Below, in pieces: positions 10,248 through 16,678 of a stretch of 64,000 nt of DNA. The stretch spans positions 59,917 to 123,916 of the forward strand of contig CAIVPZ010000016.1 in NCBI GenBank assembly GCA_903907955.1, read 5' to 3'. The stretch's first letter is position 1, and each line of letters opens with the position of its first letter. The stretch comes from an uncultured Acetobacteraceae bacterium (GTDB taxonomy: Bacteria > Pseudomonadota > Alphaproteobacteria > Acetobacterales > Acetobacteraceae). The notes beneath the pieces were generated by a model, which was not told where the DNA came from, searched no databases, and saw nothing but the letters and a program-made list of their open reading frames with translations. Made by a program: the position numbers and the translations under genes.

Positions 10248-11849
10248 ATGCGCGAGATCTCCAGGCGCCTGCTGCTCACCGGCGCCGCCGCCGCTCCCTT
10301 TGCCGGCTGGACCCGGCGGGCCGATGCGGCCCTTCCAGCCGACACGGCGGTGTTCGGCCGGCAGATCGACGACATCATCTCGCTCGATCCCGGTGAGTGT
10401 TACGAACCCTCCGGCATCGAGATCGCCACCAACGTCTACGACCGCATCCTGCGCTACGAGCCGGAGAACTTTTCGAAGCTGGTCGGTGGCGTGGCCGAGA
10501 GCTGGACGGTCAGCGGCGACGGCCGGCAGTTCACCTTCACCCTGCGCCGCAACCTGAAGTTCCATTCCGGCGCGCCGGTGACCGCCGAGGATGCCGCCTT
10601 CTCGCTGCAGCGCGTGGTGCTGCTCGACCGGGTGCCGGCCTACCTGTTCACCCAGCTCGGCTGGACCAGGGCGAACGTGAAGGACCTGGTGCAGGCAACC
10701 GGGGCAGGGACGCTGAGCCTGACGATCACCGCGGATTTCGCCCCCTCGCTGGTGCTGAACCTGCTGACCTCGATTGCCGGCTCGGTGCTGGAAAAGCAGC
10801 TGGTGCTGGCCCACGAAACCGGCGGCGACCTGGGCAATGCCTGGCTGAAAACCCATTCGGCCGCTTCCGGCGCCTACAAACTGGTCGATTGGAAGCCCGG
10901 CGAGCAGGTCAGCCTGGAGGCTTTCGCCGGCTTTCGCCTGGGCGCGCCGCGGCTCAAGCGGGTGCTGGTGCGCCACGTGCCGGACCCGGCCCGGCAGCTC
11001 GCGCTGCTGGAGAAGGGCGAGATCGATTTCGCCCGCAACCTGCAACCCGAGCAGATCGAGGCGGTGGCGGGGACGCCGGACATCCGGGTCGAGGACTTCA
11101 AGGGCGCCAATATCTGGTACCTGGGGATGAATCTCGGCTTTGCCCCCTTCGCCGATCCCAAGGTGCGCACCGCGTTGAAATGGCTGGTTGATTACCAGGG
11201 GATGGCGGAGGGCCTGCTGGCCGGCCGGTTCACCGTGCAGCAGAGCTTCCTGCCGGTCGGCCTGTTCGGCGCCATTGCCGCCGCCCCGTTCAGGCTCGAC
11301 GTGGCGCGGGCGAAATCCCTGCTGGCCGAGGCCGGTTATCCGGACGGCTTCGAGGTGAAGCTGACCGTGCCCGACAGCGCGCCCTGGACCGACATCGCCC
11401 GCTCCGTGCAGCAGACGCTGGGGCAGGCCGGCATCACCGCCGGAATCGAGCAGGCGGACCTGAAGGCGGTGCTGCGCACCTACCGCGCCCGCCAGCACGA
11501 ATTGCTGCTGATGTCGTGGGGGCCGGATTATTTCGACCCGAATTCCAACGCCGACGCCTTCGCCCACAATGACGACAACGCCGATACCGCGAAAAACAAG
11601 TCGCTGGCCTGGCGCAACAAATGGCTCATCCCCGAGCTGACGGCGCAGACACTCGCCGCTGCCAGGGAACGCGACAGCCGGCAGCGCGCGACGCTCTATG
11701 CCGATCTGCAGCGGCAGGTCACCGACGAGGGGCCGTACATCCTGCTGTTCCAGAACAGCAACCAGGTGGCGCGCCGCGCCCGCGTGAGCGGCTTCACCCC
11801 GGGCATCACCGAGGACCTCGACTTCTTCCGCACCATCCGCAAATCGTAA
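10248..11849 (+). CDS. Peptide/nickel-type ABC transporter substrate-binding protein (SBP family 5)
   Basis: A 533-residue periplasmic solute receptor. The N-terminus MREISRRLLLTGAAAAPFAGW is a twin-arginine-like signal (SRRLLLTG), so export may be by Tat. The mature part follows the family 5 pattern: YDRILRYEP, ESWTVSGDGRQFTFTLRRNLKFHSGAPVTAEDAAFS, SGAYKLVDWKPGEQV, then LLAEAGYPDGFEVKL and LLMSWGPDYFDPNSN. The ligand is probably an oligopeptide or similar, but the sequence does not say which. No permease or ATPase genes follow, so it is an orphan receptor that must work with a transporter encoded elsewhere. otsB follows after only 13 bases and may share its transcript. Confidence 0.87.
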   Translation: MREISRRLLLTGAAAAPFAGWTRRADAALPADTAVFGRQIDDIISLDPGECYEPSGIEIATNVYDRILRYEPENFSKLVGGVAESWTVSGDGRQFTFTLRRNLKFHSGAPVTAEDAAFSLQRVVLLDRVPAYLFTQLGWTRANVKDLVQATGAGTLSLTITADFAPSLVLNLLTSIAGSVLEKQLVLAHETGGDLGNAWLKTHSAASGAYKLVDWKPGEQVSLEAFAGFRLGAPRLKRVLVRHVPDPARQLALLEKGEIDFARNLQPEQIEAVAGTPDIRVEDFKGANIWYLGMNLGFAPFADPKVRTALKWLVDYQGMAEGLLAGRFTVQQSFLPVGLFGAIAAAPFRLDVARAKSLLAEAGYPDGFEVKLTVPDSAPWTDIARSVQQTLGQAGITAGIEQADLKAVLRTYRARQHELLLMSWGPDYFDPNSNADAFAHNDDNADTAKNKSLAWRNKWLIPELTAQTLAAARERDSRQRATLYADLQRQVTDEGPYILLFQNSNQVARRARVSGFTPGITEDLDFFRTIRKS

Positions 11850-11862
11850 GGGGCCGCCGGTC

Positions 11863-12594
11863 GTGCCCGGGCCGTCGCTGCCGGACCATGCGGCGCTGCT
11901 GCTCGATCTCGACGGCACGCTGCTGGACATCGCGCCGACTCCCGACTCGGTGGTTGTGCCGGCGGACTTGCTGACCACCCTGCGCACCCTGCGCGCGGCG
12001 CTCTGTGACGCGCTGGCGGTGGTCAGCGGGCGGCCGATCGAGCAGATCGAGTCGCTGCTGCAGGCCGTGCCCTATGCGGTGGCCGGCGAGCATGGCGCCG
12101 CCATCCGCCACGCCCCCGGCGCGGCGCCGGAGCGGCCGGACCTGCCGGCGCTGCCGGCAGCCTGGCTGGAACAGGCCGGGCGGGTGGCCGCGGGCATTCC
12201 CGGGGTGCTGCTGGAGCGCAAGGCGCACGGCTTCGTGCTGCATTACCGGCTGGCGCCGGCGGCCGGTCCGGCGCTGCACCGGGCGCTGCTGTCGATCCTC
12301 GGCGGCGATGCCGCGGCGTTCACCCTCATGCCGGCCCATATGGCCTGGGAGGTGAAGCCGGGCGCCGCCGACAAGGGGCGGGCGGTGCACCGGCTGATGG
12401 CGCGTCCGCCCTTTGCCGGGCGGGTGCCGGTGTATGTCGGCGACGACGTGACCGACGAGGACGGCATGCTTGCGGCCCGGCAACTGGGGGGTAGCGGCCT
12501 GCGCGTGCAGGAAAATTTTGTCGATGCCGCCGGTGTGCGCGGCTGGCTGGCGGCACTTGCGCGGGCGGCCGGACCGCCGGCCGGCGCCGGATAA
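11863..12594 (+). CDS. otsB: Trehalose-6-phosphate phosphatase
   Basis: A 243-residue HAD-family phosphatase that removes phosphate from trehalose-6-phosphate. Motif I LLDLDGTLLDIAP holds the nucleophile and acid/base Asp pair, motif II is VVSGR, and motif IV is YVGDDVTDEDGM. The cap-domain signature AGEHGAAIR and the later WEVKPGAADKGRAV are present. Translation starts at GTG 11863, 13 bases after the substrate-binding gene. otsA is not in the window; trehalose-phosphate synthase must be encoded elsewhere. Confidence 0.92.
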   Translation: MPGPSLPDHAALLLDLDGTLLDIAPTPDSVVVPADLLTTLRTLRAALCDALAVVSGRPIEQIESLLQAVPYAVAGEHGAAIRHAPGAAPERPDLPALPAAWLEQAGRVAAGIPGVLLERKAHGFVLHYRLAPAAGPALHRALLSILGGDAAAFTLMPAHMAWEVKPGAADKGRAVHRLMARPPFAGRVPVYVGDDVTDEDGMLAARQLGGSGLRVQENFVDAAGVRGWLAALARAAGPPAGAG

Positions 12595-12665
12595 CATGGC
12601 GCCAAATTTTCTTGACACCCCCATGACAGGGTCGCAGAGTAACCGTGTCGATAACAGAGAAGGAG

Positions 12666-12722
12666 GGTGCCCAGCCAGCATGACTCCACCAGGATTGAAC
12701 CGAGTTGCCGCATAACTTGGCA
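12666..12722. repeat. Bipartite shared element, copy A
   Basis: Two blocks recur at 25621-25660. The first is GGTGCCCAGCCAG (12666-12678), identical in both places. The second, a 24-base block (12699-12722) that begins ACCGAGTTGC and ends TAACTTGGCA, matches 19 of 24 bases there. The blocks are 20 bases apart here and 3 bases apart in copy B. Read on the minus strand, the order is the same as in the leader of the PLP-enzyme gene. Confidence 0.6.
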
Positions 12723-12798
12723 GCGGCAGTCGAGCAAAAATGCCAAGCCCATGCTCGGGTTTTGCCCCGGGCGCGAAGAATGAAACTTCGCAATCCGA

Positions 12799-12845
12799 CC
12801 CCCGGCTGACGCTTTGGTGCGTCTCCCGGGGGTTTTGCTTTTTAT
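12799..12845 (+). terminator. Rho-independent terminator
   Basis: CCCCCGG (12799-12805) pairs with CCGGGGG (12826-12832), and inside it GACGC pairs with GCGTC around a small loop. The stem is followed directly by TTTTGCTTTTT. This is the clearest intrinsic terminator in the window. It lies about 200 bases after otsB and 140 bases before the stress-protein gene, so it ends either an otsB read-through transcript or a separate short RNA. Confidence 0.8.
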
Positions 12846-12985
12846 TCCACTTCATTTTATGCCACCATCCTCCTGGATGCTTGATCCACTTCCATTGCTG
12901 ACAGGCCGCGTTTCCCGCCATGGACGTGGACAGCGCCCGCCGCCGGGAGAAACCGGGCCAGCCGCGAGGCGATGAGGAACAGCGC

Positions 12986-13843
12986 ATGACGTTGAAGGAC
13001 ATCCTGCTCCACCTGGACGCCACGCCGCGCTGCGCCGCGCGGGTGGGGGTGGCGGCCGGCCTCGCGGCGCGCCACGGCGCCCACCTGACCGGGCTGTTCG
13101 TCATCGACCTGCCGCCGCCGGACATGTTCTACGGCTTTCCCTCCGCCTTCATCGATCTGCAGCGCGCCGAGGACATCGTCGAGCGCCTGCGCGCCGCCGC
13201 CACCGCCGCGGCGGCGGTTGCCGAAGCGGCGTTCCGTGACCGGTTGCGCCGCGACGGTTTGCAAGGCGAGTGGCGGCTGGTCGAGGGCAACACCGGCGAG
13301 ACGGTGGCGCTGCATGGGCGCTACGTGGACCTGGTGGTGGTTGGCCAGACCGATCCGCGGGCCAGCGCAGCCGAGCGGGCGGCGCAACCGGCGGCCACCA
13401 TGCTGATGGCGGGGGGCCGTCCGCTGCTGATGGTGCCGTTTGCCGGCAACTTCCCGGTGGTGGGGCAGGACGTGCTGATCGGCTGGAATGCCAGCGCCGA
13501 GGCGGCGCGCGCGGTGAACGACGCGCTGCCGATCCTGCAGCAGGCGCGCAAGGTGACGGTGCTGTCGATCAATGCGCGCCACGGCATCGCCGGCGACGGC
13601 GACCTGCCCTCGGCCGACATCGCCCTGCATCTCGCCCGCCACGGCGTCCGTGCCGAGGCGGCGCAAACCGTGGCGACCGATATTTCGGATGGCGACGCGC
13701 TGCTGTCCTATGCCGCCGATATCGGCGCCGATCTGCTGGTGACCGGCATGTACGGCCATTCGCGCCTGCGCGAGATGGTGTTCGGCGGGGTGACCAGAAG
13801 CCTGCTGACCGAGATGACGGTGCCGGTGTTCATGGCGCACTGA
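12986..13843 (+). CDS. Universal stress protein, tandem UspA domains
   Basis: A 285-residue cytosolic protein made of two UspA-like halves. The N-terminal half begins MTLKDILLHLDATPRC and is divergent. The C-terminal half starts near VLIGWNASAEAARAVNDALPIL and keeps the ATP-binding pattern G-x2-G-x9-G-(S/T) in TGMYGHSRLREMVFGGVTRSLL. Such tandem proteins respond to starvation or oxidative stress; the exact role here is unknown. ATG 12986 with GAGGAA upstream is chosen over an in-frame ATG at 12920, which would add an unrelated basic leader. Confidence 0.87.
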   Translation: MTLKDILLHLDATPRCAARVGVAAGLAARHGAHLTGLFVIDLPPPDMFYGFPSAFIDLQRAEDIVERLRAAATAAAAVAEAAFRDRLRRDGLQGEWRLVEGNTGETVALHGRYVDLVVVGQTDPRASAAERAAQPAATMLMAGGRPLLMVPFAGNFPVVGQDVLIGWNASAEAARAVNDALPILQQARKVTVLSINARHGIAGDGDLPSADIALHLARHGVRAEAAQTVATDISDGDALLSYAADIGADLLVTGMYGHSRLREMVFGGVTRSLLTEMTVPVFMAH

Positions 13844-13976
13844 CGGCAATGGCGCGCGCGCGGGAAGCCGGTCAGCCGCCCCCATGATCCGCGGGTGTCC
13901 GAGCGTCGGCGGGGCTTTCCCGCCATCCCGGTCGGGCGCAAAATGAAGCCGCTGCAGACCGAAGGGGCGCACCGGC

Positions 13977-14888
13977 ATGGCGTGGGATATGGAGAAGTTT
14001 GGCATTGGCCTGGCGGTGATCACCGTCGGCTATTTCGTGTGGCGTCTGGCGCTGCCCTACGTGTTTTCCGTGCTCGGGCGCATGATGGGGGCGCACCACG
14101 CGGTACCGCTGCCCTCGGCCGACCTGCGGCCCGACCCGCGGGCCGCGACCGCTCCGGCGCCGGCCACCCGCGCGGCGCCAGCCGCCGCGGTCGCACCCGG
14201 TGGCGGCTTCGATCGCGCCGCCGTCGCCGCGGTTGAGGGCGACTGGGAGGAGGCGGCACGGCTGAACGCCGTGCTGGCAGGGTTGCAGGCGCTGCGCCAG
14301 GGCCGGGTGGCCCGGGAAGGTGCGTTGCGCACCCGCGCCGCCTGGAAGGTCGCGGTGTTTTCCCAGGCCGCGCTCTACCGCGTGGTGGCGCTCGCCGCCG
14401 GCAGCGCCACCGACTGGAACGTCCGCAACGTGCTCGGCGCGGCGCTGCAGGCCCGCGGCGTGCTGGAGGCGACGGCGCTGCTGGCCGATTTCGACCGCCG
14501 CCTGCAAAGCCTGAGCAGCGCCGGCGACCTCGCCGGCATCGAGGCCCTGGTGACCGAACGCGGCTTCGCCAGCCCGCTCGACGGTCCGGCCGGTGCCGGC
14601 ACGCAACCCGGCTTCGATCCGGCGCTGATCAATGGCTTCGACGCCGTGGCGCGGGCGCATTACGACGCGCTGGCCGGCCTGTGCGAAGCCGGGGCGCTCG
14701 GCCAGTTCCGGGTGTTCGGGGAGCTGGAAAAGGCCGGCACCGCGGTAACCTTCTCGGCCGATTCCGGCTTCGAGCGCGGCCTGTTCGGCCACGTGCTCGG
14801 CGGTGTCGCGGCGATCGTCGCGACCGAGGCGGCGCTGCGGGCGATCGAGGAGAAGCTGCCGGCGGTGGCGGCGCTCGAAGCCGCCTGA
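13977..14888 (+). CDS. Membrane-anchored hypothetical protein
   Basis: A 303-residue protein with one N-terminal membrane segment (about residues 8-32, FGIGLAVITVGYFVWRLALPYVF), then a Pro/Ala-rich linker (about 45-72) and a mostly helical soluble domain to the end. No known domain or catalytic motif was recognised. The end is rich in Ala and Glu helices (VATEAALRAIEEKLPAVAALEAA). It sits 80 bases before the formate dehydrogenase genes on the same strand and could be co-transcribed with them, but nothing in it suggests an electron carrier or assembly factor. Confidence 0.7.
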   Translation: MAWDMEKFGIGLAVITVGYFVWRLALPYVFSVLGRMMGAHHAVPLPSADLRPDPRAATAPAPATRAAPAAAVAPGGGFDRAAVAAVEGDWEEAARLNAVLAGLQALRQGRVAREGALRTRAAWKVAVFSQAALYRVVALAAGSATDWNVRNVLGAALQARGVLEATALLADFDRRLQSLSSAGDLAGIEALVTERGFASPLDGPAGAGTQPGFDPALINGFDAVARAHYDALAGLCEAGALGQFRVFGELEKAGTAVTFSADSGFERGLFGHVLGGVAAIVATEAALRAIEEKLPAVAALEAA

Positions 14889-14968
14889 GGCGGCGGTGAC
14901 CACCGCGCCCGGGATTGATTGCCGTCCGGGCGCGGTTCATTTTCTGCCCAGGGTGGAGACGGCAGAAA

Positions 14969-16678
14969 ATGGTTATGAACCATGATAATCCTGGAATCCT
15001 GAAGGATCGCAACGCTGCCGCGGCGGTGGTGCCGCATCCCGGCCGGGGCGGGCGCGCCCGCGACGTGCCCAAGGGTCGCCAGGTCGATCCGGCGGCGCTG
15101 GCCGAAATGGAGTCGCTGCTCGCCGGGCGGGCGATGCGGCGCGATCTTCTGATCGAGCACCTGCACGCCATCCAGGACGCGCACGGCCAGATCTCGGCCG
15201 CCCATCTGACCGCACTGGCCGAGCTGATGCGGCTGTCCGTTGCCGAAGTTTTCGAGGTGGCCAGCTTCTACGCGCATTTCGATGTGGCACAGGCGGCGCC
15301 GCCGCCGAAGCTGGTGGTGCGGGTCTGCGGCAGCCTGACCTGTTCCATGTTCGGCGGCGAGGCTTTGCTGGCCGCCCTGCAGGCCGGCATCGGCGATGCG
15401 GCGTGGGTGGTCCGCGCGCCCTGCCTGGGCATGTGCGACCACGCCCCGGCGGTGGAAGTCGGACACCATTTCGTCCGCCGCGCCAGCGCCTCGGCGGTGC
15501 TGGATACCATCGCCGCCGGCGACACCGCGCCGCATGTTCCGCCCTACGTCGATCATGCCGCCTACCTCGCCGGCGGCGGCTACCGCCTGCTGGAAAACCT
15601 GCGGCGCGGCGCGGTTTCGCCGGACGACGTGCTGGCGGTGCTGGATGACGCCCAGCTGCGCGGCCTCGGCGGCGCCGGCTTTCCGCTCGGGCGCAAATGG
15701 CGCTCGGTGCGCGCCGAACCCGGGCCGCGGCTGATGGCGGTGAACGCCGACGAGGGCGAGCCCGGCACCTTCAAGGACCGTTACTATCTCAACACCGATC
15801 CGCACCGTTTTCTCGAGGGCATGCTGATCGGCGCCCAGGTGGTCGAGGCGACCGACATCTATATTTATGTGCGCGACGAGTATCCGGCGGCGCGGGCGAT
15901 CCTGGCCGCGGAACTGCCGAAACTGCCGCCGGACGGCCCGCGCCTGCATCTGCGCCGCGGCGCCGGCGCCTATGTCTGCGGCGAGGAAACCGCGATGCTG
16001 GAAAGCATCGAGGGCAAGCGCGGCGTGCCGCGGCACAAGCCGCCATTTCCCTTCCAGGTTGGCCTGTTCGGCCGGCCGACGCTGATCAACAACGTCGAGA
16101 CGCTGTACTGGGTGCGCGACCTGGTCGAGCGCGGCGCCGGCTGGTGGAAAAGCTTCGGGCGCGCCGGCCGGCACGGGTTGCGCAGCTTTTCGGTGTCCGG
16201 GCGGGTGGTCGCTCCCGGGGTGAAGCTGGCGCCTGCCGGCATTACGGTGCGCGAACTGATCGACGAATATTGCGGCGGCATGCTGCCCGGCCACGCCTTC
16301 GCCGCCTACCTGCCGGGCGGCGCTTCCGGCGGCATCCTGCCGGCCGCGCTGGGCGACCTGCCGCTCGATTTCGGGACGCTGGAGCCATACGGCTGCTTCA
16401 TCGGCGCGGCCGCGGTGATCGTGCTGTCCGACCACGATGATGTGCGCGCCGCGGCGCTGAACCTGATCCGTTTCTTCGCCGATGAAAGCTGCGGCAAATG
16501 CACGCCCTGCCGCATGGGCACCCAGAAGGCGCGGCTGCTGCTGGAGCGCCCGGTGTGGGACGGCGCGCTGCTGGCGGAACTGGCGCAGACCATGCGCGAC
16601 GCCTCGATCTGCGGGCTGGGCCAGGCCGCCGCCAACCCGTTTGTCTCGGTGCTGCGGCATTTCGGGGCGCAGCCATGA
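14969..16678 (+). CDS. fdh1B: NAD-dependent formate dehydrogenase beta subunit (NuoE-NuoF fusion)
   Basis: A 569-residue diaphorase subunit that hands electrons from the molybdenum or tungsten subunit to NAD. Residues about 45-195 are NuoE-like, with cysteines in VRVCGSLTCSMFGG and APCLGMCDHAPAV for a [2Fe-2S] cluster. From about 200 the NuoF-like part has the FMN/NADH regions GLGGAGFPLGRKW, NADEGEPGTFKDR and GAGAYVCGEETAMLESIEG, and the [4Fe-4S] motif ESCGKCTPCRMG. The single-chain fusion matches FDH1 of Methylorubrum extorquens, which contains tungsten, rather than the split FdsG/FdsB. ATG 14969 is used; ATG 14975 is equally possible. The stop overlaps the start of the alpha subunit by four bases. 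Confidence 0.93.
   Translation: MVMNHDNPGILKDRNAAAAVVPHPGRGGRARDVPKGRQVDPAALAEMESLLAGRAMRRDLLIEHLHAIQDAHGQISAAHLTALAELMRLSVAEVFEVASFYAHFDVAQAAPPPKLVVRVCGSLTCSMFGGEALLAALQAGIGDAAWVVRAPCLGMCDHAPAVEVGHHFVRRASASAVLDTIAAGDTAPHVPPYVDHAAYLAGGGYRLLENLRRGAVSPDDVLAVLDDAQLRGLGGAGFPLGRKWRSVRAEPGPRLMAVNADEGEPGTFKDRYYLNTDPHRFLEGMLIGAQVVEATDIYIYVRDEYPAARAILAAELPKLPPDGPRLHLRRGAGAYVCGEETAMLESIEGKRGVPRHKPPFPFQVGLFGRPTLINNVETLYWVRDLVERGAGWWKSFGRAGRHGLRSFSVSGRVVAPGVKLAPAGITVRELIDEYCGGMLPGHAFAAYLPGGASGGILPAALGDLPLDFGTLEPYGCFIGAAAVIVLSDHDDVRAAALNLIRFFADESCGKCTPCRMGTQKARLLLERPVWDGALLAELAQTMRDASICGLGQAAANPFVSVLRHFGAQP

Larger units (their letters stand above)
12645..12845 (+). ncRNA. Possible small RNA or attenuated leader ending in an intrinsic terminator
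   Basis: Between otsB and the stress-protein gene lie 390 bases with no convincing gene. They hold a TTGACA (12614-12619), several hairpins and a strong terminator. Hairpins include TGCCGC/GCGGCA around 12705-12730 and GCGAAG-AATGAAA-CTTCGC around 12770-12790. The -10 hexamer is weak, so the 5' end is a guess. A tiny frame, ATGACTCCACCAGGATTG to TAA (11 codons, 12681-12716), could be a leader peptide, but its ribosome site is badly spaced. Part of the sequence recurs at 25621-25660. It may be a stand-alone RNA or an attenuated leader of the stress-protein gene. Confidence 0.4.
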
